64,000 nt of DNA from Chitinophaga polysaccharea (GTDB taxonomy: Bacteria; Bacteroidota; Bacteroidia; Chitinophagales; Chitinophagaceae): NCBI RefSeq assembly GCF_007829335.1, contig NZ_VIWO01000010.1:124001-188000 (forward strand). Direction: 5' to 3'. Each line of letters starts with the position of its first letter. Positions within the stretch are counted from its first letter, which is position 1. The notes under the pieces are model-generated. The model saw only the letters and a program-made list of their open reading frames with translations, was not told the DNA's origin and did not search any database. The translations under genes were made by a program, and so were the position numbers. Below, piece after piece: positions 33,123-41,647 of this stretch.

Positions 33123-34508
33123 ATGAAAAAATATAAATTTTATTTGCCTGTATTGTTATTGATACTTGCCTCCTGCAACAAAAAGTTCCTGGACCTGACA
33201 CCCGTATCCACCATTGCACCCGGGCAGTTTTTTAAAACCGCCAGCGACGCCGTCACTGCGGTCAATGGCTGTTATGCTTCGCTGGCGCAGGGAAGTCAAT
33301 ACGGCGCCACCTTCGAAGTACTCATGGAAGCGCGGGCGGATAACTTCACCGACCAGGACCCATCTTCCAATGCAGGGCAAAACTACCAGATCAATCGCTA
33401 TTCCGACAACCCCGGCAACACCAACTTCTATAATGCCTGGGTGGGCGTATACAACGGCATTTTCCGCTGCAATACCTTATTGACTGCCATAGATGGTATC
33501 AACATGGATGAATCGCTGAAGAACCGTATCAAGGGAGAGGCCCGCTTTATCCGCGCATTGAGCTATTTCAACCTGGTGCGGCTGTGGGGTCCCGTACCAC
33601 TGCTCACTGCCGCCGTTGATCCCGTTCAGGCGGCCACCCTCAAGCGGGATGATGTTGCGGCGGTGTACAAACAGGTAGAAGAAGACCTCGTTTTTGCAGC
33701 AGCCAATTTACCCGCCACCTATGCCGCCACAGATTTAGGGCGTGTTACCAGTGGAGCGGCTAAAGGGCTACTCGGCAAAGTATATCTTTATCAGAAAAAA
33801 TATACTGCTGCTCAAACGGTATTACAGGAAGTAATAGACAGCAAAGCGTTTACTTTATTACCCAAAGTAGCAGATGTATTTAGCACGAGCAACAAGTATA
33901 ACGCAGAAATACTGTTTGCCGTACGCTATGCCAAAGGAGTGGCGAACCAGGATCATGGCTTCTGGTATGCCAATTCACAAACCATTACGGTAGATACCAC
34001 CTTATTGAAGGCCTATAATGCGGCCGATCTGCGCAGACCTTTATCGGAGTCTGTTAAGCCGACCGGCAATGCCAACATGATGCCGCGTAAGTTCGTCGAT
34101 GATCCGGTTAACGGTAACGCGGGCAACGACTTTCCCGTGCTACGCTTTGCAGATGTGTTACTGATGCAGGCAGAAGTGCTGAATGAAGTTGGTTACAGCA
34201 CCGGTGGCAATGCGTTCACTTACCTGAACATGATTCGTACCCGTGCCGGTCTTTCAACACTCAGCGCTACCGATTTGCCAGACCAAACCAGTTTCCGGAA
34301 TGAAATATACTTACAGCGGCGCCTGGAACTGCCATTTGAATGCGACCGCTGGTTCGACCTGGTACGCAGCAACCGTGCAATAACAGAGATCCTCGCCAAT
34401 AAAAAGGTGGTACTTCCGTCCTTCCGGCTTATCTACCCGATACCACAGCAGGAAATAGATATTATGAACAATAAGGCTACTTTTCCGCAGAACCAGGGGT
34501 ATGATTGA
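33123..34508 (+). CDS. SusD/RagB-family nutrient-binding outer-membrane lipoprotein
   Basis: 461 residues from the ATG at 33123 (an ATG at 33111, overlapping the SusC stop, gives a longer N-terminus). Lipoprotein signal with lipobox LILASC (Cys about 17) followed by the SusD opening NKKFLDLTPVS. TPR-like helical body with the conserved strings RFIRALSYFNLVRLWGPVPLL and VLRFADVLLMQAEVLNE. C-terminal ELPFECDRWFDLVRSN and YPIPQQEIDIMNN complete the family pattern. It caps the SusC transporter and delivers ligand to it. Co-transcribed with SusC; a strong terminator follows. Confidence 0.95.
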   Translation: MKKYKFYLPVLLLILASCNKKFLDLTPVSTIAPGQFFKTASDAVTAVNGCYASLAQGSQYGATFEVLMEARADNFTDQDPSSNAGQNYQINRYSDNPGNTNFYNAWVGVYNGIFRCNTLLTAIDGINMDESLKNRIKGEARFIRALSYFNLVRLWGPVPLLTAAVDPVQAATLKRDDVAAVYKQVEEDLVFAAANLPATYAATDLGRVTSGAAKGLLGKVYLYQKKYTAAQTVLQEVIDSKAFTLLPKVADVFSTSNKYNAEILFAVRYAKGVANQDHGFWYANSQTITVDTTLLKAYNAADLRRPLSESVKPTGNANMMPRKFVDDPVNGNAGNDFPVLRFADVLLMQAEVLNEVGYSTGGNAFTYLNMIRTRAGLSTLSATDLPDQTSFRNEIYLQRRLELPFECDRWFDLVRSNRAITEILANKKVVLPSFRLIYPIPQQEIDIMNNKATFPQNQGYD

Positions 34509-34532
34509 TCATGCTTTTTAAATAACCGTACA

Positions 34533-34571
34533 AAAGAGGACAACAGGAATTGATTCCCTGTTGTCCTCTTT
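34533..34571. terminator. Strong bidirectional terminator after susD
   Basis: AAAGAGGACAACAGG/CCTGTTGTCCTCTTT, 15 perfect base pairs with a 9-nt loop. A and T tails on both sides suit termination of the SusC/SusD transcript and of the convergent VOC gene. Confidence 0.85.
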
Positions 34572-34593
34572 ATTTGTATTCCACGCCCATTTG

Positions 34594-34995
34594 TCAATTC
34601 AGCCGTTGCCTTGCTTCCGCTGTTACCGGTGCAAAGAAGTTAACCAGGTTGCCGTCGGGATCGCGGAACAATAACGACCTGTTTCCCCAAGGCATCGTTG
34701 TAGGCGGCTGTATCAGGGCGTCTATAAGAAAATCGGCCAATGCTTCATACGTTTTATCTACATCATGCACCCGGAATTCAATGATAACAGATTGATTATT
34801 GGCAGCTACAGCCACCCCGCTGCCGCCAAATGGTGCCAGCGTATTAGTGCTTCCAATAGCCAGTGTAGCCTGGGAAGTACGCAGCTCAGCAAAGTCGGGG
34901 GTATACCAGGTCCAGGTCATGCCCGTTACTTTTTCATAAAATGGCACCAGGCGCTGGATATCGGCGGTAATGATGCGGACAGATGATAAATTCAT
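34594..34995 (-). CDS. VOC-family protein (glyoxalase/bleomycin-resistance fold)
   Basis: 133 residues with one vicinal-oxygen-chelate domain: VRIITADIQRLVPFYEKVTGM at the N-terminus and RSLLFRDPDGNLVNFFAP near the C-terminus. VOC domains bind a metal and are used for dioxygenases, isomerases or antibiotic sequestration. The usual first metal His is not at its typical N-terminal place, so metal binding is uncertain. The promoter DNA carries a perfect palindrome. Confidence 0.85.
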   Translation of the reverse strand: MNLSSVRIITADIQRLVPFYEKVTGMTWTWYTPDFAELRTSQATLAIGSTNTLAPFGGSGVAVAANNQSVIIEFRVHDVDKTYEALADFLIDALIQPPTTMPWGNRSLLFRDPDGNLVNFFAPVTAEARQRLN

Positions 34996-35009
34996 ACACT
35001 AACGTTTAT

Positions 35010-35027
35010 TTTGTTCAACAGAACAAA
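35010..35027 (-). promoter_or_regulatory. Palindrome TTTGTTC-N4-GAACAAA upstream of the VOC gene
   Basis: Perfect 7-bp arms, 14 bp before the VOC start codon, overlapping the expected promoter/leader. Typical of a small dimeric repressor such as TetR, MarR or HxlR; no such regulator gene is nearby. Confidence 0.45.
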
Positions 35028-35149
35028 GTAAAACAGCCGTTATGACAACCCTATGTCAGTAGGTTTTAAGGCTCCGTTATTCTAATTCCACCGGAAGCGC
35101 GCTTTCCACCGAACCCAGTTTAATCAATAGTCTTCTTTTCCAGTCGCTG

Positions 35150-35743
35150 TTGTATAACCTTACCCGGCTTCACAGTGGCGCAACCCGTCAGCAGCCACAC
35201 TTAGCAAAGAAGGCGGCCAATAAGCAGCCTACACGTTCGGAAAAGATGCCTCGCTCCGAATTTCACAAATTCTTCCTGGATGAATTAAAAGACATTTACT
35301 GGGCAGAGAAAGCCCTGGTAAAAGCTTTACCCAAACTAAAAAAAGCGTCTACCAGTCCCGAACTGGCGGCGGCTTTTGACAAACATACCGGAGAAACCCA
35401 AACGCATGTATCCACCCTTGAAAATATATTTGAGATATTGGGAGAAAAGGCTGTCGCCAAAAAATGTGATGCTATGCAGGGGCTCATTGAGGAAGCCAAT
35501 AGCATCATTGAAGAAACAGAAGCGGGGTCTAGGGTCCGCGATGCCGCCTTAATCCTGGCTGCGCAAAAGGCAGAACACTATGAGATTGCCACCTACGGCA
35601 GCTTACGCGTTTTTGCCAGCACCATGGGGCATACCGATGTGGAACAATTACTTTCCCAGACACTGGAAAATGAGAAAGCTACGGACGAAGCATTGACTGC
35701 CCTCGCAGAAGGTGCGGTAAATGAAGAGGCCAGCGAAGAATAG
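35150..35743 (+). CDS. DUF892 ferritin-like protein (YciF family)
   Basis: The DUF892 domain starts at MPRSEFHKFFLDELKDIYWAEKAL and contains paired Glu/His helices (FDKHTGETQTHVSTLENIFEILG, IIEETEAGSRVRDAALI, AEHYEIATYGSLRVFA) that form a di-iron four-helix bundle linked to stress responses. The frame extends upstream to a TTG at 35150 through a K/A/Q-rich stretch (LAKKAANKQPTRSEK) of a kind common in the family. The ATG at 35246 gives a 165-residue version. Which start is used is unclear. Soluble cytoplasmic protein. Confidence 0.85.
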   Translation: MYNLTRLHSGATRQQPHLAKKAANKQPTRSEKMPRSEFHKFFLDELKDIYWAEKALVKALPKLKKASTSPELAAAFDKHTGETQTHVSTLENIFEILGEKAVAKKCDAMQGLIEEANSIIEETEAGSRVRDAALILAAQKAEHYEIATYGSLRVFASTMGHTDVEQLLSQTLENEKATDEALTALAEGAVNEEASEE

Positions 35744-35781
35744 TATAACAACCAGGTGCCGGTAAATAGTGACCAAATTGC

Positions 35782-35811
35782 AAATGGAATACTTGTCGAA
35801 GTATTCCATTT
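35782..35811. terminator. Hairpin between convergent genes
   Basis: AAATGGAATACTT/AAGTATTCCATTT, 13 perfect pairs with the loop GTCG. It lies between the DUF892 gene and the convergent 120-residue gene and can end both. Confidence 0.8.
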
Positions 35812-35836
35812 ACTTGTGTACTGATGTGGACAGCAT

Positions 35837-36199
35837 CTATGCGATTTCCTCCCAGCCGCCATTCTGCGGATCATATTTCCAAAATTCGCCAGAGTCGGTA
35901 AATTCTGAAGCGGTCATGCCTGCCTCAAAAATACTCTCCTGGTCCCAGCTAGCAGTGAAATACACTCCCCTTCGCGTTAACAGTACGCGGATATTATAAT
36001 CAGGATGCGCCAGTTCTACCTGGTCTTTCCCGGCTGTATTTATCACATATTCATATTGTTGCAACCGCTCTTTCAATCCCTGGAATTGCTCTTCGGTGAA
36101 GGGTGCCAGGTTATCGGGGTTATCAAAAAAACCATCATTGCCTGATTGCTGTTCGCGCTCCCGGGTTTGGGCGCTGAATAACTGAATGTCGAAGCTCAT
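35837..36199 (-). CDS. Hypothetical 120-residue soluble protein
   Basis: No signal peptide. It opens with MSFDIQLFSAQTREREQQ, then an acidic/aromatic patch (GFFDNPDNLAPFTEEQFQGLKERLQQYEYVI) and ends SGEFWKYDPQNGGWEEIA. The strand-turn pattern of the second half (YNIRVLLTRRGVYFTASWDQ) suggests a small alpha+beta fold. I do not recognise the family. It is monocistronic between a terminator and the response-regulator gene. Confidence 0.7.
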   Translation of the reverse strand: MSFDIQLFSAQTREREQQSGNDGFFDNPDNLAPFTEEQFQGLKERLQQYEYVINTAGKDQVELAHPDYNIRVLLTRRGVYFTASWDQESIFEAGMTASEFTDSGEFWKYDPQNGGWEEIA

Positions 36200-36266
36200 A
36201 TCTTTCAGATGTATTTAGCTAAAAATAAATTGTTGATAACAGCCATCAAAATGTGGCCTTATCCCG

Positions 36267-37112
36267 TCATCCATAACGCAGATGGGCGGTGGACTCTTCG
36301 AGGAGGTGTATACAATAATCGAGTTCTTCTTTCAATTGGGTTAACAGCAATTTCTGCTGTTCGCCCGGGGTTCCGGGGTTCACCTGCATATCGGCCGCCA
36401 TTCGGGATAGCTCCATCAAGCCCACGGTAGTAGCGGTTCCGTATAACTTATGCCCTATACGTTTCAGGTCTGTATCTTCCCATTGTTCATCATGTTGCCA
36501 GATCTGGGAACTTAGTTTTCTCAGCTCTGTAATGGTCGCTTCCATTATTTCCAACAGGAAGGTGTAGCCAATAATATCGGCGCTCAGGTATTGTTTCAGG
36601 ATAGCAATATTAAAGTGCTGGCTATCGCTGCTTTGTATATCGGGGGTGATTGTCTGTATCTCTGCTGCCGATGGATGGATCCATTTTTTCAGCAAGGCTA
36701 TCATGGCATTTTCCACAAATGGCTTATGCAAAAAGTCGTTCATGCCCAGCTCGAGGCATCTTTCTCTTTCTTCCTTCATATCGCTGGCGGTGATGGCGAT
36801 GATGGGGATTTGGGCGGCGGGATCTGTCTTCCGGATGATTTCCGTCGCATCAAATCCATTCCTGTCGGGCATTTGCAGGTCCATAAACACAAGATCTGGC
36901 CGGCTCTCATTATATTTCTCCACGGCCTCCACGCCATTCGCTGCTTCCAGGATAGTGGCACCGGGTAAAACCCGGTTCAGGATGGTGACTGCCACCATCA
37001 TATTGACGGGGTTATCTTCTGCAATGAGAATACGAAGGGGTTGGGCAGGTGATACTGTTGTATGTTCTGTTGACATTGAATCGTTCTTTTTCGTTGTTAT
37101 ATTAACAGCCAT
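36267..37112 (-). CDS. Response regulator with REC and C-terminal HPt domains
   Basis: 281 residues from the ATG at 37112; an upstream frame overlaps the kinase gene by 29 bp, and an ATG at 37076 is another option. REC domain near the N-terminus (LRILIAEDNPVNMMVAVTIL, phospho-acceptor Asp78 in FMDLQMPD, TASD, KPF). HPt domain in the C-terminal third with RIGHKLYGTATTVG. There is no DNA-binding output, so it is a phosphorelay shuttle. It is immediately after the hybrid kinase gene and probably receives its phosphate. Confidence 0.9.
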   Translation of the reverse strand: MAVNITTKKNDSMSTEHTTVSPAQPLRILIAEDNPVNMMVAVTILNRVLPGATILEAANGVEAVEKYNESRPDLVFMDLQMPDRNGFDATEIIRKTDPAAQIPIIAITASDMKEERERCLELGMNDFLHKPFVENAMIALLKKWIHPSAAEIQTITPDIQSSDSQHFNIAILKQYLSADIIGYTFLLEIMEATITELRKLSSQIWQHDEQWEDTDLKRIGHKLYGTATTVGLMELSRMAADMQVNPGTPGEQQKLLLTQLKEELDYCIHLLEESTAHLRYG

Positions 37113-37137
37113 CAGGCTATAGCCTTTTGTACGTCTG

Positions 37138-39789
37138 TTATCTTTTTTCCAGCTGTACCGCCACATGATGGAGAACAGTTTCCAGTTTACTGATCTCTGA
37201 AATGACCTGTTCCTTTGCTATATTTTCTTCCGGGATGTGTTCCAGCGCCTGGATGACCGGGAACAATGAAAAGATGTCCATGCTTTCAATAGTTGGTTTT
37301 ATTTTATGGGCTGTTTTCCTGATCAATTCCCAATTGCCGGTAGCTGCGGCATCCTGCATGGTTGCAACGGATGCAGGCATCATCTGCAGAAATAAATTGA
37401 CTATTTTCTTTGTGAAAGAATCGTCCCCATTCCCGATTTTTTCGATTTTAGCAAGGTTGAACAAAGGCGGTACACCGTTTTGCTGCCGGCCATTCGAATG
37501 GTAAGCATTTTTACTGGCGTTATTTCCTCCCTCCAGCTGTTCCGTAATCTTTCCGAGCAACTCTTCTTCTTCAAAGGGCTTGGAAACAAAATCGTTCATT
37601 CCTGCTGCCAGGCACCGTTGACTCTCTCCTTTGATAGCGTTGGCAGTAAGTGCAATAATAGGAATATTTAGCTTTAATTCATTGCGGATAATCGTGGTTG
37701 CTTCCAATCCGCTCATCACAGGCATCTGCACGTCCATCAGCACTACGTCAAATGGCTGTTGTTTTAGCCGGGCTATGGCATCGGCGCCATTCACCGATTC
37801 TGTTAAAGCAACTCCGTAGCCTTCCAATATGGTGGAGACCACGAGGCGATTCATTTCGTTGTCTTCTACTAGCAACACGCTTTTTCCTGCCAATAAACGG
37901 GTATCTGCCTCGCTATGCCGTTTCTCCGGAATATCGGCGGGGATACCCGTTTCAAAAGGGATACTGAGCAGGATGGTAGTCCCCTGGCCTTTGGCACTTT
38001 CTACGGTTATTTGCCCGCTCATTAACTCCACCAACTGCCGGGAAATAGACATCCCCAGGCCCGTTCCTCCGTATTTCCTGGCGGTAGTCCTGTCCTCCTG
38101 GGTAAATTTCTCAAACAGGTTGGCGAGGAAATCCTGGTCCATGCCGATACCGGTATCTTTGACAATGATATCCAGTACCTGTATGCCGGGGCGTTCTTCT
38201 TTCAGCAGGCAATGTACCTCTACGGCGCCTGTTTCTGTAAACTTGATGCCGTTGCTCATCAGGTTCAGCAGCACCTGGTTGAGGCGATGCGGATCACCGA
38301 GTAGCACCGGAGCTATGCCCGCATCGATATCACAATTGAGCTGGAGGCCCTTTTCATCGGCCCTGGGCTGCATAACCTGCCGGGCATGCGTGGTTACTTC
38401 TTCCAGGCTAAATCCTATATGTTCCAGGTTCAGTTTACCTGCTTCAATTTTGGAGATGTCGAGGATATCGTTGATCACGATCAGGAGGTGATCGGTAGCG
38501 GTATTGATGGTATTGAGGAAGAAGCGCTGTTTATCGTCCAGGGATGATTTTTCCAATTGCCGGCTCATGCCCAGGATGGCATTCAGGGGAGTTCTGATTT
38601 CGTGGCTCATATTAGCCAGGAAGGCTTCTTTTGCCCTGCCTGACTGCCCGGCGGCTTCGCTGGCATCATTGAGTTTAAACTCCAGTTCTTTTTGTTCTGT
38701 TATATCGAGATGGATACCTATAGATCCTACTATCTGGCCGGAATCATCATACCGGGGGGCGCCGCTCACCAACCACCATTTCTGTGCGCCGCTCTTGTTG
38801 TGTACCGCTATTTCATAAGCGTCAGAGATGCCTTTTTTCCTGAGTTCATTTTTATTCTCCACCAACTCCTGGTCGGCCAGTGCGGCAAACAAGGTCCCGG
38901 GACGCTGACCGTACAATTCCTCCAGCGCATAGCCCGACATCTCACAAAAACTATGATTGGCATATTGGATACGCTCCTCAGCATCCAATTCCAGCAAGCC
39001 CAGGTTCATGTTTTCGATGATGCTGCGGTATTTTTCTTCTTTGATCCTCATGGCCTGCTCTGCCTGTTTGCGGTCGGTGATATCGCGGTAGTTCCACAGG
39101 TGGCCTTTATACGTGTTGTCCATAAAGATAGGGACATAGTCCATTTCCCAGTAGCGGCCATCCGCCAGCATGATTTCCTCATTTACCCGCCATTCCTTTT
39201 TCTCAATCAGGCTTTTAATATGCAGGATGAAGGCATCCGGATCGGCAAATATCTGTTTATACTGTGCTTCCAATACAGCACCGTCCATACCGCTGAGCGT
39301 CGCAGGCGCCGCTGTTATGCCAAACATATTACAAAAAAAGCGGTTAGTCAGTCCTATTCTCCCCTGTTCATCTTCCACCAATATTCCCATTGGCAGGTTG
39401 CTGATAAGGGTAGAAAAGCGGTTAGCCGTGGTAGACAACCGGGCTTCGGCTTCCTTACGCCGGCCTATTTGTAAGGTGAGAAAACCAACAACATCCAGCA
39501 GATGGTCACTATCAAGGTTCCAACCCTCCTCGCTGAATGCCGAAATAGCTTCTTTCAGTTGATCGATAGACACTTTCTTCAGCGCCAATTCTTCGGCCAG
39601 CTGTTTATTTACCGCTATAAATTCTTCCTCGCTGAGTTTAAAAGCATTTTCGGCGAGATAACTATCCCGTTCATATCCGTTGTAAGATTCATTCACCGTA
39701 TTAAGGAATGACCGGAGTGCTTCATGGTTAAGCAACTCCGCCGGAAGATGCTTTTTTATCTGCCTTTCCAGTAACTTATTCCACTTCAT
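37138..39789 (-). CDS. Hybrid sensor histidine kinase (PAS-PAS-HisKA-HATPase-REC-HPt)
   Basis: 883 residues, no membrane helices seen, so probably cytoplasmic. PAS1 at about 120-240 (LISNLPMGILVEDEQGRIGLT), PAS2 at about 245-370 (IIENMNLGLLELDAEERIQYA), a coiled coil, HisKA with His396 in NMSHEIRTPLN, HATPase to about 610 (GTGLGMSISRQLVELMSG), REC with Asp686 in MDVQMPVMSG, and HPt near 785-880 (AHKIK). Gene order FIST, kinase, REC-HPt with a 14-bp overlap to the FIST gene suggests that the FIST protein supplies the sensing module. Confidence 0.94.
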   Translation of the reverse strand: MKWNKLLERQIKKHLPAELLNHEALRSFLNTVNESYNGYERDSYLAENAFKLSEEEFIAVNKQLAEELALKKVSIDQLKEAISAFSEEGWNLDSDHLLDVVGFLTLQIGRRKEAEARLSTTANRFSTLISNLPMGILVEDEQGRIGLTNRFFCNMFGITAAPATLSGMDGAVLEAQYKQIFADPDAFILHIKSLIEKKEWRVNEEIMLADGRYWEMDYVPIFMDNTYKGHLWNYRDITDRKQAEQAMRIKEEKYRSIIENMNLGLLELDAEERIQYANHSFCEMSGYALEELYGQRPGTLFAALADQELVENKNELRKKGISDAYEIAVHNKSGAQKWWLVSGAPRYDDSGQIVGSIGIHLDITEQKELEFKLNDASEAAGQSGRAKEAFLANMSHEIRTPLNAILGMSRQLEKSSLDDKQRFFLNTINTATDHLLIVINDILDISKIEAGKLNLEHIGFSLEEVTTHARQVMQPRADEKGLQLNCDIDAGIAPVLLGDPHRLNQVLLNLMSNGIKFTETGAVEVHCLLKEERPGIQVLDIIVKDTGIGMDQDFLANLFEKFTQEDRTTARKYGGTGLGMSISRQLVELMSGQITVESAKGQGTTILLSIPFETGIPADIPEKRHSEADTRLLAGKSVLLVEDNEMNRLVVSTILEGYGVALTESVNGADAIARLKQQPFDVVLMDVQMPVMSGLEATTIIRNELKLNIPIIALTANAIKGESQRCLAAGMNDFVSKPFEEEELLGKITEQLEGGNNASKNAYHSNGRQQNGVPPLFNLAKIEKIGNGDDSFTKKIVNLFLQMMPASVATMQDAAATGNWELIRKTAHKIKPTIESMDIFSLFPVIQALEHIPEENIAKEQVISEISKLETVLHHVAVQLEKR

Positions 39790-40918
39790 GAAAGGTTGTG
39801 ATTGTCATAGTTTGGTTATGTAGTTGACAGCTCGTACCATCGAGGAGGGGAGACAGCTCGCCATAGGAGTAAAAACCCGATAACAAGGTACGGTGTCCAA
39901 ATATTTCGTCCACAGCTTCTACCTCTTCCTCCGTGCGGGACTTCAGGATCATTTTCCGGCCTATGCAGCTGATCAAAAGCGCAAAAACCGGTTGCTGGCT
40001 CCCTTGCCGGAAGGACTGTGTAGCAGCGCCGGAAGCGGCAATAGTCAGCTTATCGAAGTTGGCCCGCATAAACCGTACGCTCGCCCCCTCCGGTATATCG
40101 CCGGCGAAAGTCATACTGCCTTTATCTGAATCGATGGAAAGAATAGTACGGACAATAGGCGCGGTAATACCGGGTAACTTCACCGCCAGCGGAAACAGCA
40201 AGGCCGCCCCGGGCAGGGATTCTGCTTCCATACCAAGATAGCGTTTATACAATTCCAGCGCATTTTTACCGTCCATTTCAAACAGTACATTTCGATCTGA
40301 GCGGGTTACCATCCGCTCCAGGCCAAAAGTTTCCCATCCTCCCTGGGAACCATGTCCCACCTGTAATTTATCACCATAAAAACCGACACCTACTATCAGG
40401 CCTTGTTCGGGATGACCATTCAACCCCACAAAGGTGGACTCAAACCGGTTACCATCACCGGCCAGGCCTCCTGTCACCAGGACGCTCTGTGAAGTGGTGG
40501 CGTTCATACCACGTACCAGCTCGCTGCCGTTGACATGGCTGCCGTCGGAAAAAACCAGTACATGCGACAGCTTTTCCATGGCAAAAGCCTGTATCAGTGC
40601 TGTTCCCGCCTCATAGCTATTGGAATAATTACTGATGTGCACTGACTGAGTGACTACCTCCGTGGCGTCGAAATCGAGTGCTACCAGCGACAAGCCATCG
40701 TCTAACACCTCTGTATGGTAAATTTCTCCCGCTGTAGACGAGATCACAATCTCTGCATGGGGAAACCTGGTGTGCAGCAGGGAGTAGATGGGATATGTTT
40801 CCAGCGCAGACCTGGAGGCAAAACATAGCACCAGCCGGGCCGCATCTTCACTCAGCGGCTGACTCTGGGGATGGCGTTGCCACTGACCGGATTGAAATTT
40901 GTATAATGCGGCTTTCAA
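39776..40918 (-). CDS. FIST-domain sensory protein
   Basis: 380 residues with FIST N (about 30-230, including ALETYPIYSLLHTRFPHAEIVISSTAGEI and MNATTSQSVLVTGGLAGDG) and FIST C (about 240-360, LSIDSDKGSMTFAGDIPEGASVRFM). FIST domains bind small ligands, probably amino acids, in bacterial and archaeal signalling proteins. It has no output domain, its 3' end overlaps the start of the hybrid kinase gene by 14 bp, and it is probably the input partner of that kinase. No signal peptide. Confidence 0.92.
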   Translation of the reverse strand: MKAALYKFQSGQWQRHPQSQPLSEDAARLVLCFASRSALETYPIYSLLHTRFPHAEIVISSTAGEIYHTEVLDDGLSLVALDFDATEVVTQSVHISNYSNSYEAGTALIQAFAMEKLSHVLVFSDGSHVNGSELVRGMNATTSQSVLVTGGLAGDGNRFESTFVGLNGHPEQGLIVGVGFYGDKLQVGHGSQGGWETFGLERMVTRSDRNVLFEMDGKNALELYKRYLGMEAESLPGAALLFPLAVKLPGITAPIVRTILSIDSDKGSMTFAGDIPEGASVRFMRANFDKLTIAASGAATQSFRQGSQQPVFALLISCIGRKMILKSRTEEEVEAVDEIFGHRTLLSGFYSYGELSPLLDGTSCQLHNQTMTITTFHEVE

Positions 40919-41208
40919 GGCGGGACTTTTTTAGATGACCAAATAAATACTAAAGTCTCTTAATAGCAGCCAGGTTATGATCTATATCAACTTTCCACGC
41001 TTTATTCACTCTCCTAAACTTTCCGATATACGTTAATATTATAAAATGAAAGGGATTATCAAAGCCTATATACTTAAAAATATGAAATTTAACCGGCTTA
41101 AAAAAATATCGGCCGGGTACCGGGTAAACGGATACATCGCTGCCCTATTTCTCTTTCAAACAATAAATCTCTAAATTGCCGCCCTATTTGTAGCCCAAAC
41201 CAATGTGA

Positions 41209-41540
41209 ATGACCAACAAGCTGGAAACCATTGCCAAAGACATCGCTCATGGCATGTGCGTATTATTAACGGAATTAAACAAAAAAAGGATGCTGCCGCC
41301 ATTATAAAACAATCCGGGTTACAAGCGGGCATATTTGACTTCGCCCGGTTTGTGTATAAGAATGGGGAAATGTACCTGTATACGTCTGATGATGATTTCA
41401 GCGATGTCGATATGCATTATAAAGGCAGCGATACCATCGGCGCACTTACCGATCCTGAGGAAGTAAAACAACTGATACCTTTGCTGCACGCAGCTTTACA
41501 ACCGGTGATAGCACAATATATCGAACTACCGATGTGCTAA
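41209..41540 (+). pseudogene. Small unknown gene split by a 1-nt frameshift in an A7 run
   Basis: ATG at 41209 opens MTNKLETIAKDIAHGMCVLLTELNKK and then stops at a TAA after the run of seven A at 41281-41287. The -1 frame from the same run continues as DAAAIIKQSGLQ ... TSDDDFSDVDMHYKGS ... to the TGA-region stop at 41540 (TAA codon of the frame). One more A would join both into one ~110-residue protein. So it is a frameshift mutation, a sequencing error in a homopolymer, or slippage-controlled expression. A GTG at 41205 in the second frame gives a different, less plausible N-terminus. The family is unknown; neighbours suggest an immunity-type protein. Confidence 0.6.
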
Positions 41541-41601
41541 AAAGAAAGGTGCAGATCCAGCCCTGGAAGGCATACTGGTTGCGGCGGCCAAATAGAAGTG
41601 C

Positions 41602-41643
41602 TTTAGCGGGAGTGCCGACCGGATGACCAGCACTCCTGCTAAA
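41602..41643. terminator. Hairpin between convergent small gene and ankyrin gene
   Basis: TTTAGCGGGAGTGC/GCACTCCTGCTAAA, 14 pairs with one G-T and a 14-nt loop, bordered by T and A tracts. It ends 4 bp before the ankyrin gene's stop codon region on the opposite strand. Confidence 0.65.
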
Positions 41644-41647
41644 ACAA

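Noticed and set aside
38692..39474. A 260-codon plus frame antisense to the hybrid kinase
   Set aside because: It mirrors the PAS region of a kinase with clear motifs and lacks its own.
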